Shown: positions 1 through 6,649 of the stretch, in pieces
How positions within the stretch are numbered: the stretch's first letter is position 1
Layout of the letters: each line of letters begins with the position of its first letter
NCBI GenBank assembly: GCA_002712945.1
Contig: PAVA01000021.1
Span: 1 to 11,647, forward strand
DNA: 11,647 bases
Direction of reading: 5' to 3'
DNA from: Citromicrobium sp.
GTDB lineage: Bacteria; Pseudomonadota; Alphaproteobacteria; Sphingomonadales; Sphingomonadaceae
Notes under the pieces: generated by a model
Database searches by the model: none
What the model was told of the DNA's origin: nothing
What the model saw: the letters and a program-made list of their open reading frames with translations, nothing else
Made by a program: the position numbers and the translations under genes

Positions 1-963
1 ATGCCGATGCACTGTTCGGCCAATATCGGCCCCGACGGCAAGAGCGCGGTGTTCTTCGGCCTCTCGGGGACCGGCAAGACCACGCTCAGCGCCGATGCCA
101 GCCGCACGCTGATCGGCGATGACGAGCACGGCTGGTCGGACACGGCGGTCTTCAATTTCGAAGGCGGCTGCTACGCCAAGATGATCCGGCTGAACCCGGA
201 AGCCGAGCCGGAAATCTACGCCACCACCAAGATGGAGGGCACCGTCCTCGAAAACGTGGTGATGGACGAGAACGGCGAGATCGATCTCGACGACAATACC
301 CTCGCCGAGAATACCCGCGGCGCCTATCCGCTGTCCTCGATCCCGAACACCTCGGAAGAGAACATGGGCCCGCCGCCCAGCACGGTTATCATGCTGACCG
401 CCGATGCCTTCGGGGTGCTGCCCCCGATTGCGCGGCTGACGCCCGATCAGGCGATGTACCACTTCCTTTCGGGCTATACCGCCAAGGTCGCGGGCACCGA
501 AATCGGCGTGACCGAGCCCGAAGCGACCTTCTCCACCTGTTTCGGTGCGCCCTTCATGCCGCGCCACCCGAGCGTTTACGGCAACCTGCTGAAGAAGCGT
601 ATCGCCGAGGGCGGCGTGCAGTGCTGGCTGGTCAACACCGGCTGGACCGGCGGCAAGTATGGCGTGGGCCACCGCATGCCGATCAAGGCGACCCGCGCGC
701 TGCTCAACGCTGCGCTCGACGGATCGCTCAACCAGGCCGAGTTTCGCAAGGACGAGAATTTCGGCTTCGAGGTTCCAGTGTCGGTACCGGGCGTCGACAG
801 CGCGATCCTCGATCCGCGCTCGACGTGGGACGACGCGGAGGAATACGACGCGACGGCGCGCAAGCTCGTCGAACTGTTCGTCAACAATTTCGAGCCTTTC
901 GCACCGCATGTGGACCAGGGTGTGCGCGATGCCGCGCCGCAACCTGCGACCCAGGCGGCCTGA
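1..963 (+). CDS. pckA: Phosphoenolpyruvate carboxykinase (ATP), C-terminal part, 5' end outside window
   Basis: This enzyme catalyses ATP-dependent decarboxylation and phosphorylation of oxaloacetate to phosphoenolpyruvate, the entry step of gluconeogenesis in the cytoplasm. The visible 320 residues open inside the protein at MHCSAN, just before the phosphate-binding loop [10 protein letters not shown] (visible residues 20-29). The acidic nucleotide/metal segment IGDDEHGW (38-45) follows, then [17 protein letters not shown] and a long block with [10 protein letters not shown] and [21 protein letters not shown], all hallmarks of the ATP-type family rather than the GTP-type. By comparison with the roughly 530-residue family, about 220 N-terminal residues lie upstream of the window. 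The ATG at base 1 is therefore an internal methionine, not the start. The frame is intact to a TGA stop, and a hairpin terminator follows at 992-1034, so pckA probably ends its own transcript. Identification is very secure. Confidence 0.97.
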   Translation: MPMHCSANIGPDGKSAVFFGLSGTGKTTLSADASRTLIGDDEHGWSDTAVFNFEGGCYAKMIRLNPEAEPEIYATTKMEGTVLENVVMDENGEIDLDDNTLAENTRGAYPLSSIPNTSEENMGPPPSTVIMLTADAFGVLPPIARLTPDQAMYHFLSGYTAKVAGTEIGVTEPEATFSTCFGAPFMPRHPSVYGNLLKKRIAEGGVQCWLVNTGWTGGKYGVGHRMPIKATRALLNAALDGSLNQAEFRKDENFGFEVPVSVPGVDSAILDPRSTWDDAEEYDATARKLVELFVNNFEPFAPHVDQGVRDAAPQPATQAA

Positions 964-991
964 CGAAACGGCTTGTCCGAGCTGGAGAGGA

Positions 992-1034
992 GGGGCCTCG
1001 CACGGTGCAAGCCGGAGCGGGGCCCCAATTATTT
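992..1034 (+). terminator. Rho-independent terminator after pckA
   Basis: GGGGCC (992-997) pairs with GGCCCC (1021-1026). The stem continues inward through TCGC/GCGG (998-1001 with 1017-1020, one G-T wobble) and CGG/CCG (1003-1005 with 1012-1014) around a TGCAAG loop. AATTATTT (1027-1034) follows directly. The hairpin begins 28 bases after the pckA stop codon, where a terminator is expected. It also argues against starting the next gene upstream of this point. Confidence 0.75.
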
Positions 1035-1098
1035 CGGGCGTACCTATGGCGATGCTGCTTCAGCTTCCGGTCATGACCACCGCGGTCAAAGGGCGGTG

Positions 1099-1929
1099 AT
1101 GCCTGCGCGATCTCTCCTCGCCCTGTTTTCCGCGGCCGCCCTCGTCGGCGTGGCACCTGCCGCGGCGGTTGCGCAGGAGACGCAGACCGCTGCTCCCGCG
1201 CCCGAACCAGCGATCTACGATGTCGAGGTGGTGGCGCGCTATCCGCACGATCCCGAGGCCTTCACGCAAGGCCTGCTGTGGCACGATGGCTATCTCTACG
1301 AGAGCACCGGGCAGGAAGGCCGATCGCAGATCCGCCGTGTCGATCTGACGACCGGCGAGGTGCGCGCCGCGCGCGCCATCCCTGCCGAGCAGTTCGGCGA
1401 AGGAATGGCGCTGTGGGGCGAGGAGCTGGTCAGCCTGACGTGGCAGGACGGTGTGATCCACCGCTGGACGCTCGACACGCTCGCGCCGGTGCGCAGCGAT
1501 CCCTTCGCTTACGAAGGCTGGGGGCTGACGGTGCTGGATGGCGAACTTGTCGCCTCGGATGGCAGCGCTACCTTGCGCTTTCTCGACCCCGAAACCTACG
1601 CGCTGAAACGCGAAGTGACGGTCACCTACCAGGGCAGGCCCGTGGGCAGGATCAACGAACTGGAAGCGGTCGACGGGCTGATCTGGGCAAACCAGTGGTA
1701 CAGCGAGGCGATCCTTGCGATCGACCCGGAGGATGGCGCGATCCGCAAGATCGCCGACCTGAGCCCGCTGGTGCGGGAGGTCGATGCCGCCGGGTCGAAC
1801 GCGGTTCTCAACGGGATCGCCTACGATGCGGAGAATGCGCGCTGGTTCGTCACCGGCAAGCTGTGGCCGACCCTGTTCGAAATCCGGATGGTGCCGCGCG
1901 CTCCGGAGATCGAGAGCGCGGGCGAGTAG
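1099..1929 (+). CDS. Glutaminyl-peptide cyclotransferase (plant/bacterial type), exported
   Basis: This is a 276-residue protein of the papaya-type glutamine cyclotransferase family, which converts N-terminal glutamine of peptides to pyroglutamate with loss of ammonia. The fold is a five-bladed beta-propeller, unrelated to the zinc-dependent animal enzymes. A signal peptide occupies about residues 1-26, ending AVAQ, so it should act in the periplasm. Family signatures appear in order: FTQGL (55-59), YESTG (67-71), EGWGLT (139-144), INELE (185-189), NGIAYD (238-243) and FVTGKLWP (250-257). The ATG at 1099 is chosen because it puts the signal peptide at the N-terminus and has AAAGGG upstream at 1088-1093. 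A longer reading from TTG 973 would add 42 residues running through the pckA terminator. The gene stands alone and converges on the next gene, with 28 bases between the stops. Its physiological substrate is unknown. Confidence 0.9.
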   Translation: MPARSLLALFSAAALVGVAPAAAVAQETQTAAPAPEPAIYDVEVVARYPHDPEAFTQGLLWHDGYLYESTGQEGRSQIRRVDLTTGEVRAARAIPAEQFGEGMALWGEELVSLTWQDGVIHRWTLDTLAPVRSDPFAYEGWGLTVLDGELVASDGSATLRFLDPETYALKREVTVTYQGRPVGRINELEAVDGLIWANQWYSEAILAIDPEDGAIRKIADLSPLVREVDAAGSNAVLNGIAYDAENARWFVTGKLWPTLFEIRMVPRAPEIESAGE

Positions 1930-1957
1930 CGGTCCAGCGTGGCGCGGGCTGCGCCCC

Positions 1958-3544
1958 CTATTGCTCGATGCGCACCGGGGCGAGATGCTGGTAATCGTAT
2001 GAGAAATCGGTCTCGGGAGAGAGCGGGGCGATCTTCATTCCGGCAATCCGCCCGCTTTCGTCCTGCGTGAAGGTGACGAGAGCGTCCGCATCCAGGCTAC
2101 GCTCGGGCCAGCGGGCAAGGAAGGTCTCGCCCTCCCAGGGCAGCAGCGGCCCGTCGAGCAGCTTCGACCGGGTGAAGTGGATCCGCAAACCCCCTCCTTG
2201 GTGGCTGACCACGATGTCGCCGTACCACGCGTCGCGATAGGTTCCGGCATAGTCGCCCGGCGGGAAGGCGGGATCGCCGGCACCAGCCGGACGTACGGGG
2301 TCAGCCCTCTGCGATTCCAGCGCGTCCTGCACCCGGCGTGCCTGCTGTTCGATCACCCAGCCGGTCCAGTCCGCCGCGCCATCGCCGCGCACGATCAGGT
2401 CGGCGATGCGATAGCTGACGAGATGCGCGGGGATCATGTCATTGACCAGCACGACGACTGCGGCGTCCTCCTCGGGCAGCAGGATCATGTTGGTGAGCCC
2501 GCCAGTCCCGGCCCCGCCGTGTTCGATCATGAGCGTTCCCGCGAAGTCCGATGCGAACCAGCCGAGCGCGGCATTGTTGAAATGCGCACCCGCGAGGCGG
2601 CGCATGAAATTGGGTGGGCGCAGCACGACGACCGGAGCGTGCATTTCGCGAAGGCGCTCGGGTGCCATCAGGCGGGTGCCGTCGGGCAGGGTTCCGTCGC
2701 CGAGCTGGAAGTGCGTCCAGCGGGCAATGTCCCTGGCCGAGCAGGAGATGCTCCCCGCCGGATCCTCCAGATTGGCGATGTCCACGCGTACTACCGGCTC
2801 GCCCCCGGCGCGGCGCGAGTGCTGAATCGCGGTGGGCACGGCTTTTGCGGTGGCTTGCGAGGTGGAGCAGCTCGTCATTCCCAGCGGAGCGAACAGCCGC
2901 TCCTCCACGAAACCGGCCCAGCTCTGGCCCGAGACGCGCGTGACGACCTCCCCCGCCACGGTGTAGAGGATGTTGTCGTAGGCGAAGCCTTCGCGAAAGC
3001 CGCTGTCGAGCGGGAGGTGGGGAAGCGCGGCGATCACATCCTGCGGGGTCGAGACCTGGTCGGGCCAGCCGAGCAGGTCGCCCGCGCCGAGCGCGAGGCC
3101 CGAATTGTGAACCAGCAGATCGCGCAAGGTCAGATGCTCGCTGACGTAGGGATCGCTCATCGCGAATTCGGGGATGTGCTTGCGGACGGGATCGGACCAC
3201 GCGAGCTTGCCCTCGTCGACCAGCAGGGCGAGCGCGGCCGCGGTGAAGCTCTTGGTCATCGAATGGATCGGGAAGGCGGTGTCCGCGGTTACGCTGTTCC
3301 CCGATCCGGCCTGGGTCTCGCCGTAGCCAGCGATCCACACCGGCTGTCCTTCGCGCACCACCGCGACCGCCATGCCAACGGGCTGAAGCGCCTCGTACAT
3401 GGCGCGCGATTCCCGTTCCCAGCGCTCGGCATCTTCGGTCGACGACGGGCCTGTCGCCTCTGTTGGCCCGGTTTCTTGCGGGGTTTGCGCGGATGCCGGA
3501 TAGGCCGCGAGACCGGCCAGCAGGAACAGACAGAATCGCAGCAT
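1958..3544 (-). CDS. Serine hydrolase, class C beta-lactamase family, with C-terminal DUF3471-like domain
   Basis: This is a 528-residue exported serine hydrolase of the beta-lactamase / penicillin-binding-protein-like family (PF00144). A signal peptide spans about residues 1-20 (ends PASAQ). The nucleophile motif SMTK lies at S95-K98, the second active-site motif Y189-D190-N191 follows, and the third (KTG-box equivalent) is H342-G343-G344. After about residue 425 comes a small beta-rich domain (DYAGTYRDAWYGD, then LVTFTQDESGRIAGMKI) that resembles DUF3471, often found at the C-terminus of this family. The class includes esterases, D-amino-acid peptidases and carboxypeptidases. True AmpC enzymes are shorter (about 380 residues) and usually have KTG, so antibiotic hydrolysis should not be assumed. 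The gene lies 103 bases downstream of the DUF885 gene on the same strand and may be co-transcribed with it. A GAGG at 3553-3556 is the likely ribosome-binding site and lies inside an inverted repeat. Confidence 0.92.
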   Translation of the reverse strand: MLRFCLFLLAGLAAYPASAQTPQETGPTEATGPSSTEDAERWERESRAMYEALQPVGMAVAVVREGQPVWIAGYGETQAGSGNSVTADTAFPIHSMTKSFTAAALALLVDEGKLAWSDPVRKHIPEFAMSDPYVSEHLTLRDLLVHNSGLALGAGDLLGWPDQVSTPQDVIAALPHLPLDSGFREGFAYDNILYTVAGEVVTRVSGQSWAGFVEERLFAPLGMTSCSTSQATAKAVPTAIQHSRRAGGEPVVRVDIANLEDPAGSISCSARDIARWTHFQLGDGTLPDGTRLMAPERLREMHAPVVVLRPPNFMRRLAGAHFNNAALGWFASDFAGTLMIEHGGAGTGGLTNMILLPEEDAAVVVLVNDMIPAHLVSYRIADLIVRGDGAADWTGWVIEQQARRVQDALESQRADPVRPAGAGDPAFPPGDYAGTYRDAWYGDIVVSHQGGGLRIHFTRSKLLDGPLLPWEGETFLARWPERSLDADALVTFTQDESGRIAGMKIAPLSPETDFSYDYQHLAPVRIEQ

Positions 3545-3643
3545 GTCGGATGCCTCGTCGGGGGATGTCTATCCTCCCGTTCTGCCCTGGCTCGTGCTTT
3601 GAGCTATCGCCTATCGACGAAGGATATTCCCGAGGCGTCCGAC
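3545..3643 (-). promoter_or_regulatory. 13-bp inverted repeat spanning the leader of the serine hydrolase gene
   Basis: GTCGGATGCCTCG (3545-3557) and CGAGGCGTCCGAC (3631-3643) are inverted copies matching at 12 of 13 positions, separated by 73 bases. On the minus-strand transcript the distal arm begins 4 bases after the DUF885 stop codon. The proximal arm abuts the hydrolase ATG and contains its GAGG Shine-Dalgarno-like element, 8 bases from the start. The repeat is seen directly. A role in hiding the ribosome-binding site is inference. No convincing -35/-10 pair was found between the arms. Confidence 0.45.
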
Positions 3644-3647
3644 GACT

Positions 3648-5480
3648 CTAGCCGCGCGCCTCGGCGATATAGCGCGACACCGTCTTGTCGAGCACGTCGA
3701 GCGGGGAGTTGCCGCCCAGGATGACGGCGGTGTTGAAGCCCTTGAAGTCGTAAGCGTCGCCCATCTGGCGCTTGGCCCGCTCGCGCTGGGCGACGATCTG
3801 CGAATGGCCGATCTTGTAGCCGCAGGCCTGACCCGGCCAGCTGCAATAGCGATCGACCTCGCTCGCGACTTCCTCCGCCTTCGATCCGTTGCGCTCGACG
3901 AAGAACTGGCGTGCCTGCTCGCGGCTCCATCGCTTGTGGTGCAGCCCGGTGTCGACCACCAGACGGCAGGCGCGAAAGGCGAGGCTCTGCAGGTAGCCGA
4001 GGCGTCCGACCTGGAAATCGTCGTAAGCGCCCAACTCGTCCGCCAGCTGCTCGCCATAGAGCGCCCAGCCTTCGGAAAAGGCATTGAAGGCAAGAATGCT
4101 GCGGATCAGCGGGAGGCGGTTGGAAAACTCGCCTTCCCACGCATGGCCGGGAATGCTCTCGTGATAGGTGAGGTCGGCGAGGTCGTACTTGCGGTGCAGA
4201 TCGGTCGTGCGAAGGTTGATCCACATACGCGCGGGGATGGTGCCGTCCTTGCTCCCCGCGCCGCCATAGGCGCCAGGTGCCCCGGGTTCCTCGGCCAGCG
4301 GCAGCCGGCGCACTTCCACTTCCGGATCGACCAGCGTGTTGAAGGCGCGCGGCATCTGCGCGGTGATCCAGTCGATCCGGTCGCGGATGAAATCCATGAT
4401 CTGCTTGCGCCCCGGATCGCCTTCGGCAAACTGGTAGCGCGGATCGGTGGAAAGTTTCTGCATCCGTTCGCCCACGGTGCCGCTGTCATAGCCGATATCG
4501 CGCAGGATCGGGTCCATCCGGGCATGGAGCGCTTCGAGTTCTTCCAGCCCCTGTTCGTGGATTTCGTCGGGGGAGAGCGTGGTGGTCGTGCTGGCCTTCA
4601 AGGCCCAGCGATACCATTCGGGGCCACCCGGCTGCGCCCACATGCCTGCAGCGGACCCGGCCCGTGCGCGTTCGGTCTTCAGCTCGGCCAACTGGCGCTG
4701 CAGGGCGGGGACGATCCTGGCCTCGACGATAGGGCGTGCCGCGGCCATCGCCGCATCGCGCGCGCCTTCGGGTGCCGTCTCCAACGGCTTGACATAGTCC
4801 CGGGGCGCGGAGGCGATGCTCGCTTCCATCGCGGCGATCGCCTTGTCCAGCAGGAAGTCGGGCGGAATCACGCCCAGCGACCGCGCCGATTGCAGACGTT
4901 CGAGTTCTCCGTCGAGCGCGGTGTCCACGCTGCCGAGCCGGTCGAGATAGTACCCGACGTCGGCCTTGTCCGCGAGCGGCTGCGAGGAATCGAGAAAGCG
5001 CGGCATGTCGAGATAGGTGCCGACATTCTGGATCACGACATAGGGGGCATTGCGCCACGAGCCCACCGCCACATCGCCATAGGGCAGCTCGAAGCCTTCC
5101 ACCGCGGTCCGGAATGCGCTGCGCACGACCTGGAAGCTGGTCTGCTGGTCGGGAGTGAGCCCGCTTTCGTCGAGGCCGTCCATCTGGTTGACCACCCAGC
5201 GGAGCGAGGCGGCATAGTCGCGCTGACCGGCGATCGACTGGTCCTCCAGCTTGCCGCGCAGGCCGGCGTATTCGCCTGTGTCCACCCCGAGCGCGGTGGC
5301 CCGTTCGGGCTCGTGCTCCAACAGGCGATAGGCCACATCGTCGAGCCATTCGTCCGGCGCGATGGTCATCTGCCGCAGATGCGGCATGGCGCCCTTCGAC
5401 GCGCAACCGCCCAGCGTCAGCGCGGTGGAGGCGGCGAGCCCGGCGAGGGTCTGGCGGCGGGTAAGGGTAAATCCGGTCAT
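3648..5480 (-). CDS. DUF885 family putative metallopeptidase, Tat-exported lipoprotein
   Basis: This 610-residue protein belongs to DUF885 (PF05960), a family predicted to be zinc metallopeptidases of largely unknown substrate. The N-terminus carries a twin-arginine motif (TRRQTLAG, R8-R9), a hydrophobic stretch and a lipobox ending LGGC with Cys26. It therefore looks like a Tat-exported lipoprotein folded before export. The family signature HESIPGH (H440-H446) supplies the putative metal ligands and catalytic Glu441. FSEGWALYGE (468-477) supplies a further acidic ligand, and CSWPGQACGYKIG (546-558) is the conserved C-terminal block. Length is normal for the family. No Shine-Dalgarno sequence is evident before the ATG, but the signal peptide fixes this start. 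The serine hydrolase gene lies downstream on the same strand, and a small membrane protein gene diverges 61 bases away. Family assignment is firm, the reaction unproven. Confidence 0.9.
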   Translation of the reverse strand: MTGFTLTRRQTLAGLAASTALTLGGCASKGAMPHLRQMTIAPDEWLDDVAYRLLEHEPERATALGVDTGEYAGLRGKLEDQSIAGQRDYAASLRWVVNQMDGLDESGLTPDQQTSFQVVRSAFRTAVEGFELPYGDVAVGSWRNAPYVVIQNVGTYLDMPRFLDSSQPLADKADVGYYLDRLGSVDTALDGELERLQSARSLGVIPPDFLLDKAIAAMEASIASAPRDYVKPLETAPEGARDAAMAAARPIVEARIVPALQRQLAELKTERARAGSAAGMWAQPGGPEWYRWALKASTTTTLSPDEIHEQGLEELEALHARMDPILRDIGYDSGTVGERMQKLSTDPRYQFAEGDPGRKQIMDFIRDRIDWITAQMPRAFNTLVDPEVEVRRLPLAEEPGAPGAYGGAGSKDGTIPARMWINLRTTDLHRKYDLADLTYHESIPGHAWEGEFSNRLPLIRSILAFNAFSEGWALYGEQLADELGAYDDFQVGRLGYLQSLAFRACRLVVDTGLHHKRWSREQARQFFVERNGSKAEEVASEVDRYCSWPGQACGYKIGHSQIVAQRERAKRQMGDAYDFKGFNTAVILGGNSPLDVLDKTVSRYIAEARG

Positions 5481-5495
5481 GGCGCGGGACGATGG

Positions 5496-5507
5496 AGCGC
5501 CGGCGCT
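5496..5507. promoter_or_regulatory. 12-bp perfect palindrome in divergent intergenic region
   Basis: AGCGCCGGCGCT is a perfect palindrome lying between the divergent DUF885 and small membrane protein starts, 16 bases from the former and 35 from the latter. Its position fits an operator acting on both genes. It is entirely G/C-rich apart from its ends, so chance is a real alternative in DNA of this composition. Confidence 0.25.
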
Positions 5508-5530
5508 TCCCCGTCAATCGCCCAGCGGCT

Positions 5531-5536
5531 AGGAGG
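5531..5536 (+). promoter_or_regulatory. Ribosome-binding site of the 71-residue membrane protein
   Basis: A consensus AGGAGG stands 5 bases before the ATG at 5542. This strong Shine-Dalgarno is the main evidence that the short reading frame is a real gene. Confidence 0.7.
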
Positions 5537-5541
5537 GCGGG

Positions 5542-5757
5542 ATGCTCGACATCGTTCTCTCGCTGCTCGTCCTCGCCGCGCTCGCTCTGATCGGCGGGGC
5601 CTTTGTTCTGTTCCGCAGGGGCTATCGCAAGCAGGCGGTGCTGATGGTGGTCGCCGCGCTGGTCGCGCTGATGAACGTCGCTATCTGGACCATCCCCGAT
5701 TCCGAAGGCCGCGCGCCGGTGGACGGCATACCGGACAGCGAAACCGGGGATAGCTGA
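5542..5757 (+). CDS. Small two-helix inner-membrane protein, function unknown
   Basis: This is a 71-residue protein I do not recognise as a named family. Two hydrophobic segments are visible, about residues 3-23 and 34-52. They are joined by a basic loop (FRRGYRKQ) that should face the cytoplasm, so the short N-terminus and the acidic C-terminal tail (PDSEG, DSETGDS) would lie on the periplasmic side. Support for a real gene comes from a consensus AGGAGG at 5531-5536, the G/C-rich third positions, and the neat fit between a divergent gene on the left and a convergent TonB gene on the right, with only 9 bases between the two stops. It has no catalytic motif. Linkage to the DUF885 gene is only by the shared divergent promoter region. 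Confidence 0.75.
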   Translation: MLDIVLSLLVLAALALIGGAFVLFRRGYRKQAVLMVVAALVALMNVAIWTIPDSEGRAPVDGIPDSETGDS

Positions 5758-5766
5758 GGTCTGCGA

Positions 5767-6456
5767 TCAGTCGGGCAACTGCCAGCGCACCGCACTGCTG
5801 TAATTGCCCGCGACCGCCCGGCCCTGGTTGTTCTTCGCCGGATCGAACCGCGCGCGCCGCGTCACCAGCTCGCAGGTCGCCTCGTCGAGCACGGAAACAC
5901 CGCTGGAGCGCGTGACCGAGCATCCTTCGACCCTTCCACTCGCGCCGACCGCCAGGCGGAAGCCGACGGTGCCGTCATATCCGCGGCTGACCCAGCTCGA
6001 GCGGTAGTCGGCCTGGGTGACCCACCCGCCCGGATTGTTGGAGGGCCGTGCGGCGACCGGATCGAAGCTGGGCGTCGGGACCGGCGGCGGGGGCGGGGGG
6101 GCCACCGTCGGGGCTGTGCTGGGCGCCGGAATCCGGATCGGCGGCGTGGACGGGAGGATGGTCTCCGTCGTGTTCACGCTCGGCGGCTGGGGTGCGATGT
6201 TAACCGGCGGCTTGGGCGCGACGACCTCGCGCGCCGAAGGCGGCGTCTCGACCACGGGATCCTCGATCTCATCGGGCGGCGGCGGAGGCGGCGGAAGGTC
6301 GATGAACGTGCCTTTGACGGGCGGATCGACCAACTTCTCGAACTCGCCGGTGGTCAGCCCGAATATCAGCAGCGCACCGAGCCCGGCGTGGATTCCGGCC
6401 ACCGTGACGATCGCCGTCATCCGGTTCTTCGGCTGGTTGGCATAGGCATAGGCCAT
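5767..6456 (-). CDS. TonB family energy transducer
   Basis: This 229-residue protein transmits inner-membrane proton-motive force to outer-membrane TonB-dependent receptors. A short cytoplasmic N-terminus is followed by one membrane helix (about residues 13-34). Next comes a long periplasmic linker rich in proline, with runs of seven (55-61) and six (120-125) prolines. The TonB C-terminal domain spans about 144-229: GTVGFRLAVGASGRVEGC, then DEATCELVTRRARFDPA. Cys179 and Cys195 could form a periplasmic disulfide. The ATG at 6456 is preferred because AGGAG (6465-6469) is then 8 bases away. The in-frame ATG at 6462, two codons earlier, leaves only 2 bases. No exbB/exbD or receptor gene is in the window. 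The function is assigned by domain; which receptors it serves cannot be told. Confidence 0.92.
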   Translation of the reverse strand: MAYAYANQPKNRMTAIVTVAGIHAGLGALLIFGLTTGEFEKLVDPPVKGTFIDLPPPPPPPDEIEDPVVETPPSAREVVAPKPPVNIAPQPPSVNTTETILPSTPPIRIPAPSTAPTVAPPPPPPVPTPSFDPVAARPSNNPGGWVTQADYRSSWVSRGYDGTVGFRLAVGASGRVEGCSVTRSSGVSVLDEATCELVTRRARFDPAKNNQGRAVAGNYSSAVRWQLPD

Positions 6457-6649
6457 TGGCATCTCTCCTGTTTTTACCGGCGACTGTGCCGCCGCCTCAC
6501 AGGAGATGATACACTATTACCAATAGCAAAATCTAGATGGTATAACGTTTCAATTCAGGATCGAATTCGGACATGCCTCTACGCCCCGCAAATGCGCGGG
6601 GTTCATGGGTGAAGCGGCGAGGGTAAGGGGCGGTGCGGCCCCCCTGCGA
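6457..6649 (-). promoter_or_regulatory. AT-rich tonB upstream region and intergenic stretch
   Basis: This gap separates tonB from the alpha/beta hydrolase stop. About 6505-6565 is strikingly AT-rich compared with its surroundings and is the likely tonB promoter region. It contains a small operator-like repeat, CTATT-ACC-AATAG (6514-6526), and AACGTT at 6544-6549. The best -10 candidate is TATCAT (6506-6511, minus); no convincing -35 partner is visible. Further upstream are a hairpin CCCCGC/GCGGGG (6584-6589 with 6596-6601) and a second possible stem GGGGC/GCCCC (6627-6631 with 6638-6642) just past the hydrolase stop. Neither has a clear T-tract, so terminator function is uncertain. No Fur or other named regulator site was recognised. 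Confidence 0.5.
6464..6506 (-). promoter_or_regulatory. TonB ribosome-binding site within an inverted repeat
   Basis: TCTCCTGT (6464-6471) and ACAGGAGA (6499-6506) are perfect 8-base inverted copies. The 27-base spacer holds a second inverted pair, CGGCG (6478-6482) and CGCCG (6490-6494). On the minus transcript the proximal arm is the tonB Shine-Dalgarno AGGAG (6465-6469). If the whole stretch is transcribed, the ribosome-binding site would be paired. A possible -10 element, TATCAT, lies at 6506-6511 on the minus strand and would exclude the distal arm from the RNA. Confidence 0.45.

Noticed and set aside
973..1098. A longer start (TTG 973) for the glutaminyl cyclotransferase
   Set aside because: It would place 42 polar residues before a good signal peptide and translate through the pckA terminator hairpin.
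1947..1956. A bidirectional terminator between the cyclotransferase and serine hydrolase stops (GGGC-TGC-GCC region)
   Set aside because: The stem is only about 4 bases and no T-tract follows on either strand.
1958..3544. An antibiotic-resistance beta-lactamase
   Set aside because: The class C fold is shared by many esterases and peptidases. The protein is 528 residues with an extra C-terminal domain and HGG rather than KTG, so resistance is not supported.
2177..3724. A 515-residue open frame on the plus strand opposite the serine hydrolase gene
   Set aside because: It is a shadow of a gene with clear SxxK and YxN motifs; its composition is low-complexity Arg/Gly/Ala.
3804..5753. A 649-residue open frame on the plus strand opposite the DUF885 gene
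   Set aside because: It mirrors the DUF885 coding frame, has no recognisable domain, and would swallow the divergent promoter and small membrane protein gene.
6584..6601. CCCCGC/GCGGGG hairpin as a terminator
   Set aside because: The stem is clean but no T-tract follows on either strand, and it lies upstream of tonB rather than directly after a gene, so it is only mentioned under the intergenic region.
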